DNA of 63,612 bases from an uncultured Clostridia bacterium (GCA_944359365.1 CALVST010000006.1:1-63612); one strand, 5' to 3'; positions 17,759 through 27,300 are shown, counted from the stretch's first letter. The notes: generated by a model from the letters alone, not told the origin. Program-made: numbers and translations.

Positions 17759-17786
17759 TGCGGAAAGCCTGTTCGGGCTTTCCGCA
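17759..17786 (+). terminator. Intergenic hairpin before the AraC gene
   Basis: GCGGAAAGCC (17760-17769) pairs with GGCTTTCCGC (17776-17785). There is no T-run after it, so it may be an attenuator or mRNA-stabilising hairpin rather than a full terminator. Confidence 0.45.
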
Positions 17787-17818
17787 GCAAATAAAATCAG
17801 ATTTGAGGGGACGTATCG

Positions 17819-18766
17819 ATGTTAAAGGATCATCTCAAAAATAAAAATTTTGATCTGATGCGTATTAATCCTTTTGTAAGGAAAGTCAACAAAGCTTTTA
17901 CGTCATGGAAGGATCATAATATCCCCCTGCGTAAAATGTATGATTACGAGCTGTTCGTGCTTTTGGAAGGCGAACTGAATTTTACTTACAATACGCAGAC
18001 GATCACGCTCAGCAGCGGAGAAATTCTGATCATGCCCCCTTTTATCATGCATAAAGAATTTATCAAAAAGGATGCTTCGGCGAGGTATTTTGTTGTAAAT
18101 TTCGATTTGTTTTATTCACCCGAGCGCGCAAAGTGGACGGTGGAGGACATGTATCTGAACTATTGCCGTGAGGGCGTGGTCAAAATGGACGAAGACCCGA
18201 AGTATATGCGCAAAGACGAAAATGCCGAAGTCTTCGCCACGCCCGTCACGATAAAAGTAAAAAGCGTCAATTCCGTCATCGAGGTACTGCAAAAAATGTA
18301 TGAAATGCGGATACGCGGTCAGTCCGACGTCATGACGGAAAAAGACAACATATTTCTGAAGTCCTGCTTTTTGCAGGTATTGTCTATGCTGCTCAACGAG
18401 GAAGAGGTCGGAAGCAAAAACAAATACGGCGAACAGATCGAACAATTCATCATATTCGTGCTGAAAAATTACAGTACCGATCTGGATATCAACAAAAAGG
18501 CTTTGGAATTGGGGTTTTCTCCGAATTTTTTCCGAAAAGTTTTCAAAGAACAGATAGGAATGACGCCGTTCGCATATTTGCTGCAAACGCGCATAGGCGA
18601 GGCAAAGCTTTTGCTTGCAAAGGGCGCTCAAGTGGGGGAAACGGCGAAGCGCGTCGGATTTACCGACGCGCTGTACTTCGGAAAAGTGTTCAAAAAATAT
18701 GTGGGGGTTTCTCCGCTCGAATATAAAAAATCAATTGCCGACAATACGGAATTCGACGTATTCTGA
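17819..18766 (+). CDS. AraC-family regulator with cupin sensor domain
   Basis: A 315-residue transcription regulator. Residues of about 35-115 form an AraC-type cupin ligand domain (LEGELNFTYN, GEILIMPPFIMHKEF). The C-terminal 100 residues carry the two helix-turn-helix motifs of the AraC family: LDINKKALELGFSPNFFRKVFKE, then VGETAKRVGFTDALYFGKVFKK and the signature VGVSPLEYKK. GAGGGG lies before the ATG. It follows the large surface-protein genes and precedes the GH43-like gene by 20 bases, so it probably controls this first locus in response to an imported sugar. Its target site was not identified. Confidence 0.9.
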   Translation: MLKDHLKNKNFDLMRINPFVRKVNKAFTSWKDHNIPLRKMYDYELFVLLEGELNFTYNTQTITLSSGEILIMPPFIMHKEFIKKDASARYFVVNFDLFYSPERAKWTVEDMYLNYCREGVVKMDEDPKYMRKDENAEVFATPVTIKVKSVNSVIEVLQKMYEMRIRGQSDVMTEKDNIFLKSCFLQVLSMLLNEEEVGSKNKYGEQIEQFIIFVLKNYSTDLDINKKALELGFSPNFFRKVFKEQIGMTPFAYLLQTRIGEAKLLLAKGAQVGETAKRVGFTDALYFGKVFKKYVGVSPLEYKKSIADNTEFDVF

Positions 18767-18786
18767 TAGGCGGCGGAGGGTGTTCA

Positions 18787-20277
18787 ATGAAAAACGAAAT
18801 GCAAGCAACGACGGATATAGCCTTCACATACTGCAATCCGCTGCCTATACCCGATATCCCGCGCGGTAAAGACGACTGGTATCCGTTTGAAAAGGAGATG
18901 TTCAGCCATGAAATAAAACCGAAAGGAGTAAAGACGCCCGATTATCGCTCTATAAGCGATCCTACCGTCTTTTATTGGGATGGCAGATGGTATCTTTATC
19001 CAAGTTACGGAATGGCATGGGTGAGCGACGATTTTAAAAACTGGAAGCATATTAAAACACAGCCGTACTGCCCCAAATACAGTCCCTGCATCATACCGTG
19101 GAAGGGGAAATTTTTGCTGACATCGTGGTTTTGCCCTCTGTACATTGCAGACAGTCCTTTGGGCCCGTTTGAAGTTTTGGGCGAGTTCACCGATTTAAAC
19201 GGCAAGCCGTTTACTCCCTGCGATCCCGCGCTGTTTATAGATGACGACGGCAGGATCTATCTGTTTGCTTATGACCATACGGCGGAGGAGGATGTTCATC
19301 GCATTGTAGGGTATGAACTTGACGGCGACGATCCGCGCCGCGTGATAAAAGGTCCCGTTACGGTCATCGGAATGGATCCTTTGCATAAGGCATGGGAGCG
19401 GCACGGATTGCATGGGCAGAATATCCGCAGCGGCTGGGTGGAAGGACCGCACATGCTGAAACACGAGGGAAGGTATTATCTGATATACGCAGCCCCCGAT
19501 ACATGCGATGCCTCTTATTGTATGGCGGTGTATTATTCAGACGTCGGGCCGCTGGAAGGTCTTGTCTGCCAGAAACGAAATCCTTTGACCTTTCATAGAA
19601 GCGGGATCATAACCGGCGCGGGGCACGGCTGCGTTGAACGCGGGCCGAACGGAACGTTATGGGCTTTCTATACGATAGCCTGCCCCTATTTGCATCGGTA
19701 TGAAAGGCGCATAGGGATGGATCTTGTCGCCGTCGATGAAAACGGCGAGCTGTATTGCCCGATGGGCGTTACAGACACGCCGCAGTTCGTGCCGGGGTAC
19801 CGTGACGGCGCGGCTTATGAAGAGAGGGATCTCGGCCTTGTTTCTCTGACGGGCGCCGTGCGCCCCGTTGCGTCGAGCAGCGAAGAGGGACGAGACGCCG
19901 TATACGCCACGGACGAAAATAATTTGTCTTTTTGGCTGCCGAAAGCGGACGACGATGTCAGGTCACTGGAATGTGATCTGGCGGGGGAATTTGAAACGGC
20001 TGCCTGCCGAATTTTTTGGAGAGAAGTCGGGCTGGATTACGAAAACGGAGTAACGCCCGCCCCCGTAAAATATATCGTTGAAGGATATCGTGCGGGAAAA
20101 TGGTTTACCCTTTTGGATATGCGCGAAAACGATTCGGAAAAGAATATCGATTATCAGACCTTTGCTCCCCGGCTGTGTTCCAAAGTCCGGCTGAAGATCG
20201 TCGGATGCGGTGCGGGGCTGCGGATAGGCGTGATAGACTTCGCGGTGTTCGGAAAAATGATATTGAATGAAAAATAA
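18787..20277 (+). CDS. GH43-like glycoside hydrolase (five-bladed beta-propeller)
   Basis: A 496-residue protein without signal peptide. The three GH43 catalytic carboxylates are in place: Asp58 in ISDPTVFYWDGRWY (base), Asp146 in PCDPALFIDDDGRIY (pKa modulator) and Glu219 in WVEGPHMLKHEGRYYLIYA (acid). GH43 enzymes are inverting arabinofuranosidases, xylosidases or galactosidases with a five-bladed propeller. The last 150 residues (about 350-496) form an extra beta-rich domain of the discoidin-like type (NNLSFWLPKADDD, SKVRLKIVG) that may help bind sugars. It is in an operon with the AraC gene upstream and a TIM-barrel gene 24 bases downstream. It probably acts in the cytoplasm on imported oligosaccharides. 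Substrate not determined. Confidence 0.85.
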   Translation: MKNEMQATTDIAFTYCNPLPIPDIPRGKDDWYPFEKEMFSHEIKPKGVKTPDYRSISDPTVFYWDGRWYLYPSYGMAWVSDDFKNWKHIKTQPYCPKYSPCIIPWKGKFLLTSWFCPLYIADSPLGPFEVLGEFTDLNGKPFTPCDPALFIDDDGRIYLFAYDHTAEEDVHRIVGYELDGDDPRRVIKGPVTVIGMDPLHKAWERHGLHGQNIRSGWVEGPHMLKHEGRYYLIYAAPDTCDASYCMAVYYSDVGPLEGLVCQKRNPLTFHRSGIITGAGHGCVERGPNGTLWAFYTIACPYLHRYERRIGMDLVAVDENGELYCPMGVTDTPQFVPGYRDGAAYEERDLGLVSLTGAVRPVASSSEEGRDAVYATDENNLSFWLPKADDDVRSLECDLAGEFETAACRIFWREVGLDYENGVTPAPVKYIVEGYRAGKWFTLLDMRENDSEKNIDYQTFAPRLCSKVRLKIVGCGAGLRIGVIDFAVFGKMILNEK

Positions 20278-20301
20278 TCTGCGTGGAAATAAGGACTGAA
20301 T

Positions 20302-21456
20302 ATGTCGGATAAAAAATTTTATATGGGTTTTTGGAACTATACGCCAACCGGAGCGCTGGATGAAGCGCAAGCCGCACGAGACTGGAAAGACCTCGGCATG
20401 AATCTTGCAATGAGTTCTGCTTTTGCGCGCGGAGATGATAAGGCAAGGCTTTTGAAACAGCTCGACGAGGCGCATCGGAACGGCATCAAGGTGATCGTAT
20501 GCGATGAAAGATTGTGCTGGAAAAACCTGGAAAACGGGGAACAGAAATATATAGACGACGTGGAATCCGCGACCGCTGATTTCGGCGGACACCCCGCTTT
20601 TTTTGCGTTTTCCGTGGGAGACGAGCCGTCGCGGAAAGAGTTGGAAAATGCGATTACGGCGGCGCGCATCGTGAATCGCCGCTCGAAAGCGTTTCTCAAT
20701 TTTTTGCCTATGGCAGACCAGCCGTTCGTTTCAGACTATCGGCTGAAAGACAAATATCATTACGAAGACGTTCTTGCCGACGCGGCTGCACGCGCGGAAC
20801 TTTCCGAGCTCAGTTATGATAATTACACGCAGTGCAATATTCACAACCGATCGTACGGACTGGACCAGTATTTCGACAATCTGCGCATTTACCGAAATGC
20901 GGCGCTCCGTTGCGGCATAGACTTTTGGACAACCCTTCTCAGCGTCGGGCATTGGTATTACCGCACACCGACGGAAGACGATATCCGCTGGCAGTTATCT
21001 ACCGCGGCTGCGCACGGAGCAAAGGGCATACTGTGGTTCTTTATTTATACGAGGGAACAGGTGGAAGACAATTACCGCAATGCGCCGTTTGACTGCTTCT
21101 ATCAAAAAACACGGATGTTCGAGTATCTGTCAAGGCAGAATAAGATATTTATGAAATATTATGCAGATCGTTTTGCATCTGCGACGCTCAAAAATGTGTA
21201 TCATTACAACACGGCTTACGGAGGATTTCCGGTTTATAAGGACGGAGATATAGAGGGATTGTCTTTCCGTTCGAAGTATGGCAATAACTATATCATCAGC
21301 GAGTTTACGTCTAAGCAGGGAGATTTTCTGGCCGTTGTCAACAATATGCAGGGCGAGAACGATTCCGACAATGCGCACGGAATATGGAAAGGCAAGCCGT
21401 TTTCCGCCTGGCTTGCGCCGGGGCAGCTGTGCATTTTGGAAAATCAGGAGCAATGA
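20302..21456 (+). CDS. TIM-barrel glycoside-hydrolase-like protein, family not assigned
   Basis: A 384-residue soluble protein with the look of a clan-A (beta/alpha)8 glycosidase: an N-terminal MGFWNY strand, repeated strand/helix pattern, and FSVGDEPSRKELE, where Glu108 sits at a strand-4-like position and could be the acid/base. A second carboxylate near LWFFIYTREQ (about 253-262) could be the nucleophile. I cannot place it in a numbered family; GH42-like or DUF4434/DUF4091-like barrels are alternatives. AAGGA lies before the ATG. The stop codon overlaps the region of the next start, so it is cotranscribed with the GH43-like and sialate-O-acetylesterase-like genes. Role: probably trimming of imported glycan (inference). 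Confidence 0.6.
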   Translation: MSDKKFYMGFWNYTPTGALDEAQAARDWKDLGMNLAMSSAFARGDDKARLLKQLDEAHRNGIKVIVCDERLCWKNLENGEQKYIDDVESATADFGGHPAFFAFSVGDEPSRKELENAITAARIVNRRSKAFLNFLPMADQPFVSDYRLKDKYHYEDVLADAAARAELSELSYDNYTQCNIHNRSYGLDQYFDNLRIYRNAALRCGIDFWTTLLSVGHWYYRTPTEDDIRWQLSTAAAHGAKGILWFFIYTREQVEDNYRNAPFDCFYQKTRMFEYLSRQNKIFMKYYADRFASATLKNVYHYNTAYGGFPVYKDGDIEGLSFRSKYGNNYIISEFTSKQGDFLAVVNNMQGENDSDNAHGIWKGKPFSAWLAPGQLCILENQEQ

Positions 21457-21458
21457 AT

Positions 21459-22451
21459 ATGAAATTGGCGGAAATTTTTTCAGACGGCATGGTCCTTCAG
21501 GCAAACAGGCCGGTCCGTATTTTCGGAAGCGGCAGGGGTACGGTCGAGATAGATTTTTTGGGCAAAAAATATAGCTTGTGTTCCGAAAAGGAAGAATGGG
21601 AAGCGGAACTCGAGCCGCAGGATTTCGGCGGTCCGTATCAGATGGATATAAAACTGAACGGTGTGCGGAAAACTTTTCATGATATTGTTTTCGGCGACGT
21701 GATTTTATGCGCGGGGCAGTCGAACATGCAGTTTGAGATCGGTTTGGAAACAGACGGAGCACAGACGGAGCCGAACAGCCGTGTCCGATATTTTCATTCA
21801 GACAATATCGAAGGCCACGGACGCCTGCGAAGCGCAATGGGGTGGCTGCCTGCCGATCAAAAGAACATACCTGATTTTTCAGCGCTTGCATATCATATCG
21901 CGGCGGGGCTTGCCCAAAAAAGAGACCGCTATATCGGCATCGTATCGTGTGTGCAGGGTGCTTCGGTGATCCGCAGCTGGCTTTCACCGGAAGTTTTGAC
22001 GCCCGATGTTTATATACCGTTAAACGAGCGGCATGCCGACAGTTCCGATCCCGCGTATGCTGCGTTCAATCAGGACGGCGCTTGTTACGCTAAGAGCTTT
22101 TTGCCTGTTGCGCCTTATGCGGTGTCCGCCGTGATCTGGTATCAGGGGGAAAGCGATACCTCTGTTGCCGAAGGAAAAATTTATTTTGAGTTGCTGAAAA
22201 AGCTGATAACGCTTTGGCGGGAAAAATTGCGCGATAAAAATTTGCCGTTTGTTATCGTACAGATATGCGACCTCGACATCCGGGCGGATGAAGGCTGGCG
22301 CGCGATACAAACGGCGCAATTGCGTGCGGGAAGAGAAATTGCGGGCGTGAAAACCGTAACGAGCAGCGACGTATGCGAACACACACAAATACATCCTTCC
22401 GACAAACGTGCGCTTGCAGAAAAAATTTTGGATGCAATTGAGCCGCTATGA
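21459..22451 (+). CDS. Sialate O-acetylesterase-like (SASA domain) hydrolase
   Basis: A 330-residue SGNH-type esterase of the SASA/DUF303 family, which removes O-acetyl groups from sialic acid or plant polysaccharide sugars. Ser88 lies in CAGQSNMQFEI, further conserved blocks are GASVIRSWLSPE and VIWYQGESD, and the catalytic Asp/His are in SSDV...QIHPSDK near the C-terminus. No signal peptide is seen. Two ATGs are possible: 21453 overlaps the previous stop but leaves only two bases after AGGAG, while 21459 has a proper eight-base spacing and was chosen. It lies between the TIM-barrel gene and another SGNH hydrolase. Family members from Firmicutes often act on acetylxylan or pectin, so the name does not prove a sialic-acid substrate. 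Confidence 0.85.
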   Translation: MKLAEIFSDGMVLQANRPVRIFGSGRGTVEIDFLGKKYSLCSEKEEWEAELEPQDFGGPYQMDIKLNGVRKTFHDIVFGDVILCAGQSNMQFEIGLETDGAQTEPNSRVRYFHSDNIEGHGRLRSAMGWLPADQKNIPDFSALAYHIAAGLAQKRDRYIGIVSCVQGASVIRSWLSPEVLTPDVYIPLNERHADSSDPAYAAFNQDGACYAKSFLPVAPYAVSAVIWYQGESDTSVAEGKIYFELLKKLITLWREKLRDKNLPFVIVQICDLDIRADEGWRAIQTAQLRAGREIAGVKTVTSSDVCEHTQIHPSDKRALAEKILDAIEPL

Positions 22452-22559
22452 CGGCGGCGGACGGATTTTGCTTTGCTCCGCTCGGCGTGTCGTCTTCATG
22501 TTTTGCTTTTAAAAAAGAGATGCCGCTCATGAACGGAAATTTATATAGAGGAATAAAAC

Positions 22560-23285
22560 ATGCATTTTGCGGAATTATTAAAGAAAAAACAGGAAAATAT
22601 TTCAGATTACCCGTCTGCCACGATCGCTTTTTTGGGAGACAGCGTAACACAGGGCGGCTTTGAATGTAAACTCATAGACTCTGATGAGCTCCGAACGATG
22701 TACGACTATAAGAGCGCTTATCCGACGCGGGTGAAAGAAATACTCAATCTGTTATACCCGTCGGTTCAGATCAACGTGATCAACAGCGGGATAGCCGGGG
22801 ACTATGCGCCGGAAGGATTTTTACGTTTAGAGCGGGATATTTTGGCATATTCACCGGATCTGGTTGTGGTGTCGTACGGGCTGAACGACTGCAATAAGGG
22901 AGAGGCGGACATCGAAGAATATCAAAAGGCGCTGCAAAAGATCTTTGCCGCGCTTACGGGCAGGGGGATAGAAACGGTATTTTTGACGCAAAATACCATG
23001 GATACCGCGGTCAGTCCTTATCTTAAGGAAGAGTTTTTTCGTGGTTTGGCAAAAAATATGGCAAAATTGCAGAATGCGGGAATATTAAAAAAATACTTTA
23101 ACGCCGCTCGTTCCGTTTGCGAAGAATACAAAATAAAAATATGCGACATTTACCCCGTGTGGGAGAAAATGGCGCAAATCGGCATAAACGTGACCGAACT
23201 ATTGGCGAATAAACTCAATCATCCCATCCGCGAGTTCCATTATTACATAGCGATTAAATTGTTGGAAACAATTTTGCTCGATTGA
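22560..23285 (+). CDS. SGNH/GDSL-family hydrolase
   Basis: A 241-residue SGNH hydrolase with no signal peptide. The nucleophile block is FLGDSVTQGG with Ser28, the oxyanion Gly is in NSGIAGDYAPEG, the Asn block is SYGLNDCNKG, and the catalytic His is expected in LNHPIREFHYYIA near residue 222. GAGG lies before the ATG, which is about 110 bases after the previous gene. A strong terminator follows, so this is the end of the first glycan-utilisation transcript. Likely a deacetylase or deacylase for sugars, judged from context only. Confidence 0.85.
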   Translation: MHFAELLKKKQENISDYPSATIAFLGDSVTQGGFECKLIDSDELRTMYDYKSAYPTRVKEILNLLYPSVQINVINSGIAGDYAPEGFLRLERDILAYSPDLVVVSYGLNDCNKGEADIEEYQKALQKIFAALTGRGIETVFLTQNTMDTAVSPYLKEEFFRGLAKNMAKLQNAGILKKYFNAARSVCEEYKIKICDIYPVWEKMAQIGINVTELLANKLNHPIREFHYYIAIKLLETILLD

Positions 23286-23307
23286 TCGGGAAAGGCTTGA
23301 ATCTGAA

Positions 23308-23356
23308 AATACCTGTTGCATCTGAACTTTTCAGGAAAGGCAACAGGTATTTTTTG
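23308..23356 (+). terminator. Rho-independent terminator ending the first glycan locus
   Basis: AATACCTGTTGC (23308-23319) pairs perfectly with GCAACAGGTATT (23340-23351), followed by further Ts. Confidence 0.85.
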
Positions 23357-23426
23357 TATAGAAAAATCCGCGGATAGTCCGCGGGGCAGGAAAGAGGCGG
23401 TACATATTGCGGGATTGAGCGCCCTT

Positions 23427-23436
23427 GGGGGGGGGG
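23427..23436 (+). repeat. Run of ten G
   Basis: Ten consecutive G in the intergenic region, about 45 bases upstream of the -35 box of the next gene. Runs this long are prone to slippage and to sequencing error. Confidence 0.8.
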
Positions 23437-23481
23437 AGAAAATCACAAAAGAGGAAAGAATTGAGGCATTTGCTCCGTAAC

Positions 23482-23510
23482 TTGTCAAAACGGCTAATTT
23501 GTGGTAAACT
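23482..23510 (+). promoter_or_regulatory. Promoter of the double-HTH surface protein
   Basis: TTGTCA (23482-23487), 17 bases, TAAACT (23505-23510): a good housekeeping promoter. Transcription would start about 25 bases before the ATG at 23544. Confidence 0.65.
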
Positions 23511-23543
23511 ATAAATCGCAATATGCTGCAAAGGGGTTAAAAT

Positions 23544-26500
23544 ATGGAAGGATTCGGAAAACATTTGAAAGAATTGCGTTTGGCGGCAAAAATTACGCAA
23601 TCGGGTTTAGCGGAAAAATTAAACCTTCATCCGCAGACCGTTTCCAAGTGGGAGAGGGGTTTGTCGGAACCGGATATAGCGCAATTGGGCGACTTGGCGG
23701 CGGCACTCGGCATTACGCTTGAAAGGCTGCTCGGGAAAGAAGAGGTCGAACGGTCGTATACAGGAAACTTTCAAGCCGAAGCGTTCGGGAAGATGCTTTC
23801 CGAACTTCGTGCCGGCCGCGGAGAGAGTCAGGAAGAACTTGCCGCCGTAATGTCTGCATCTCCGGATGCGATTTCGCGTTGGGAGCGCGGCATTAGCTGC
23901 CCCGATCTGGAAAGACTTTCCGCTTTGGCCGACCATTTTGAGATACCCGCATCCAAACTATACTGCGGGTATTCCGAACCTCCGGCGGCGGAAAGCGTTG
24001 CGATTATCAGAAAGCGGAAACGGCTTTCCTTTGTCGGGATTGCCGCAACCGCAACGATTCTCCTCCTCGCCGTCATATTACTGTTTACCTTTTGGCTAAA
24101 CCGTGAGCCGAGCCTGTATACCGTAACGCTTGACGGAAATGAAATTTCCGTCAGCGAAAACGATTGGTTTATGCCGCAAACGCCCGTGCGCGACGGGTAC
24201 GATTTTATCGGCTGGGAGGACGAGCAGGGAGAGGCGGTTTCTTTCCCGAGCAAGATCGTGAGCGATTGTTCCTTCACTGCGGTTTATGCCCCGCACGAAT
24301 ATGCGATCGATTATTGGCTGAACGGAGGATATTTTTTACAGACGCCGCAAAGCACTTTTACGGTGGAAAGCGGTTTGCTGGAAATTCTTTTGCCCGAAAA
24401 GGACGGCGCGGTGTTTGAAGGCTGGTATACGTCGGCTGATTATTCCGGAGAGCCGGTCACGCAGATCCGATGTGAAGGCGAAAGCATAAAATTGCTTGCA
24501 AAGTGGAGCGACGCCGTGTATACCGTCCGCTATGAACTGAACGGCGGCGTTTTGCACGGAGAAGAAAACCCCGAATGTGTAACGGCCGACGGTTTGTATA
24601 CGTTGCGGGATCCCGTCCGCAAAGAGTATGTGTTTTTGGGGTGGTACGATCAGCCGTACGGCGGCGAAAAGTACGAGAGCGTCGGCGGAGATTCTGCAAA
24701 GAATGTGACGCTGTATGCGCTCTGGCAGAAATGCGACGATCTGTTTACGGTATACTACGACCTGAACGAAGGAGAACCGGATGCGGAAAATCCCGTATCC
24801 GTCGGGGCGGGGGAAGTGCATAAACTGAACGGGGCTTCCAAAACGGGATATACCTTCCTCGGCTGGAATACCCAGGAAGACGGAAGCGGAGAATACGTCG
24901 AGTACCTTTACGGAGTGGACGACACACTGTATCTGTATGCGGTTTTCGAACCGAAAGCATATGTGATCCGCTACATCTACGAGGGCGGGTACGAGGGCGA
25001 GGAAACCAATCCGAACACCATCATTTACGGCGAAAGCGTGCCTCTGCTGCCCGTTGCACTGTACGGGCACGAATTTATCGGCTGGTACGATGCGGAGAAA
25101 GGCGGCGATAAAATCGACGTCATCGATAAAACGAACATTCTTGCCGTAACCGAACTGTATGCGCGTTTCGAGCCTCTCCGCTTTACGCTTACGTTGCAGG
25201 CGGGCAGCGGTATGTTTTTGTCGGACGGGGAGAACAGAACGGAGCAAGCGTTAACGATCTGTTTCGGAGAGACGATGCCGCTTCCCGACTGCAGCCTGAC
25301 GGGGTATGATTTTCTCGGTTGGAACGAATGTGCGGACGGCAGCGGCGAGTTTTACAAGTCTTTTACAGGCATGGAAGGCGATCAGACGCTCTATGCGGTG
25401 TATGAGGCAAAAGAATATCTGATCCGCTACGAATACGAAGGCGTATACGAGAACGGAAAGCTCAACCCGAATTATATCACCTACGGAGATACAGTTGCTT
25501 TGCATTCCGTCTATCGGACGGGATATGAGTTTGTCGGCTGGTTCGATGAGAAAGAAGAGGGGGAGCGGATAACCGTTATCGACGCAAGCAATATTTTAGA
25601 GATTACATGGCTGTACGCGCGCTTTGAACCGTTGAAGTTTGAGATCACGCTCGATGCGGGCGGCGGCTCGTTTATCACTCCCGGCGGGGCTGAAACGGTC
25701 TATACCTATGTATTGGAATACGGGCAAACGTTCTCCCTTCCGTCGTGTACGCGCGAAGGATATGCGTTTTTGGGTTGGCTCGATGCAGACGGCAATGAAG
25801 TAGAGGAAATCACTTCGATCAACATCAAAAACATGACGCTGACGGCGAGTTGGCTGCAGACGGGCGTGGAATATCAGATCGAATATATCCTTGACGGCGG
25901 CACGATGACGGCGCCGAACCCGGATACGGCGCTCTCCGACGTGAGTGCTCCGCTGCCCGAACCCGTCCGCGAGGGGTATCTGTTCCTCGGCTGGTACGAT
26001 AATCTGGGCGGCATAGGAGATCCGTACCTCTGCACGCCGTTCGGAAGGATGGACGATCTGACGCTGTATGCGCTCTGGCAGGAAGTAAAGGTCAGCGGCA
26101 GCGCGGAATTTTTCGATTACGAAAAGACGAGCAGCGAGGTGACGATCACCGGGTACACAGGCCCCACGGGCGAAAACGTCGATGTAGTCATCCCTTCTGT
26201 CATTGACAGTTTGCCCGTAACGCAGATCGGCAGCGATATCGTCGCGCAGCACGGGGCCAATATGGTTCGGTACAGTATTTTCGGCGCGCCGGATACCGCC
26301 AAAATTCGCTCTCTTACCATACCCGAAGGGGTTTTGATATTAAAGGGAAACGCCTTCCGCACTCTGAAAGTGTCGAAGCCTTTGCAACTGCCTTCCTCGC
26401 TCAAAAGGCTTGAAAGCGGCTGTTTTGAATACTACGGGGGAGACATCGTTTTTTCGGAAAGCGGCAACCTTACCTATATCGGCAGGTATGCGTTCCATGA

Positions 26501-27284
26501 TGTGCGGTTTGTCGGCGCGCTCGTCATCCCGTACGGGGTAAAGACCATCGACAGCGGCGCGTTCTACGGGGTGAAGACGTGCGGCGTGATTTTACCCGAT
26601 ACGGTGGAAACCATCTTCGATTCCGCTTTTTATCAGCCGAACGGGTATATCGACAGGATATATATCCCCGCGTCGGTGACATATATCGGTTTTCGCGCGC
26701 TGAGCGGCGGCGTATATACCGCATTGTCGGAAGAACAGGTAAAAATGTTCGACCCCGAATGGGGTAGCGCGGTTGCTTATAACGTACAAAAGAGCACGGT
26801 AACGTTTTGCGACGGGGAAACGCGGCAGCAACTTTACGGCGAAGCGTTCGCCCTTCCGTCGCCGCAGAAAGAGGGCTGCACCTTTTTGGGCTGGCAGGAC
26901 GAGAGCGGTGCGTTCGTGGGGGATTGCTATATCCCGAACCGCAACGCCACGCTTGTCGCCGTATATGAAAAGCGGTCGGAGAGCGACGGCAGAACTTTGA
27001 ACAGCGCCGCCGTGATCAAAACGGATACAACTTACGAATTTACCCTTTTGGACGGGCAGGCGTTTTATTTCCGGCCGAACGTATCGCAAACCTGCCGCAT
27101 CATCATATCCGTGGACGGAGACTTCCGTTGGAACGTCTATCGGGTACGGGGAAACGCGGCAGAGCATGCAGGGCAGAACGGAAGCCCGGTCGATTATCTT
27201 GCGGGCGACGTCTATTATGTTGAGACCGATCCCGTCCCGTCGGGGACGGCAATGACCGTCAGGATCATACTTTTATCGAATTAG
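23544..27284 (+). CDS. Double XRE-HTH, transmembrane, InlB B-repeat and LRR fusion protein
   Basis: A 1246-residue single-pass membrane protein of unusual build. Residues of about 3-63 and 78-141 are two complete XRE helix-turn-helix domains (recognition parts HPQTVSKWERGLSEPD and SPDAISRWERGISCPD). Basic residues (IIRKRKR) precede one membrane helix at about 161-185, so the N-terminus should be cytoplasmic and the rest outside. From about 190 to 850 there are nine InlB/Listeria-Bacteroides B-repeats, each with an F-x-G-W core (for example YDFIGW at 219-224). A BspA-like LRR_5 region follows at about 850-1075 (IPEGVLILKGNAF; VIPYGVKTIDSGAF), then a tenth F-L-G-W repeat near 1114 and a beta-rich end. 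It could be a one-step membrane regulator that senses a surface contact and binds DNA directly (inference). A weak AAAGGGG ribosome site precedes the ATG. Confidence 0.85.
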   Translation: MEGFGKHLKELRLAAKITQSGLAEKLNLHPQTVSKWERGLSEPDIAQLGDLAAALGITLERLLGKEEVERSYTGNFQAEAFGKMLSELRAGRGESQEELAAVMSASPDAISRWERGISCPDLERLSALADHFEIPASKLYCGYSEPPAAESVAIIRKRKRLSFVGIAATATILLLAVILLFTFWLNREPSLYTVTLDGNEISVSENDWFMPQTPVRDGYDFIGWEDEQGEAVSFPSKIVSDCSFTAVYAPHEYAIDYWLNGGYFLQTPQSTFTVESGLLEILLPEKDGAVFEGWYTSADYSGEPVTQIRCEGESIKLLAKWSDAVYTVRYELNGGVLHGEENPECVTADGLYTLRDPVRKEYVFLGWYDQPYGGEKYESVGGDSAKNVTLYALWQKCDDLFTVYYDLNEGEPDAENPVSVGAGEVHKLNGASKTGYTFLGWNTQEDGSGEYVEYLYGVDDTLYLYAVFEPKAYVIRYIYEGGYEGEETNPNTIIYGESVPLLPVALYGHEFIGWYDAEKGGDKIDVIDKTNILAVTELYARFEPLRFTLTLQAGSGMFLSDGENRTEQALTICFGETMPLPDCSLTGYDFLGWNECADGSGEFYKSFTGMEGDQTLYAVYEAKEYLIRYEYEGVYENGKLNPNYITYGDTVALHSVYRTGYEFVGWFDEKEEGERITVIDASNILEITWLYARFEPLKFEITLDAGGGSFITPGGAETVYTYVLEYGQTFSLPSCTREGYAFLGWLDADGNEVEEITSINIKNMTLTASWLQTGVEYQIEYILDGGTMTAPNPDTALSDVSAPLPEPVREGYLFLGWYDNLGGIGDPYLCTPFGRMDDLTLYALWQEVKVSGSAEFFDYEKTSSEVTITGYTGPTGENVDVVIPSVIDSLPVTQIGSDIVAQHGANMVRYSIFGAPDTAKIRSLTIPEGVLILKGNAFRTLKVSKPLQLPSSLKRLESGCFEYYGGDIVFSESGNLTYIGRYAFHDVRFVGALVIPYGVKTIDSGAFYGVKTCGVILPDTVETIFDSAFYQPNGYIDRIYIPASVTYIGFRALSGGVYTALSEEQVKMFDPEWGSAVAYNVQKSTVTFCDGETRQQLYGEAFALPSPQKEGCTFLGWQDESGAFVGDCYIPNRNATLVAVYEKRSESDGRTLNSAAVIKTDTTYEFTLLDGQAFYFRPNVSQTCRIIISVDGDFRWNVYRVRGNAAEHAGQNGSPVDYLAGDVYYVETDPVPSGTAMTVRIILLSN
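24112..26090 (+). repeat. Nine InlB-type B-repeats (coding)
   Basis: Nine consecutive 65-80-residue repeats within the 1246-residue protein. Each has a strand pattern ending in G-Y-x-F-[IVL]-G-W followed by Y-A-x-[WF]. They are diverged in DNA sequence, so the array is old rather than recently expanded. A tenth copy lies apart near 26880. Confidence 0.8.
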
Positions 27285-27300
27285 CAAAGCAAAGGATATG

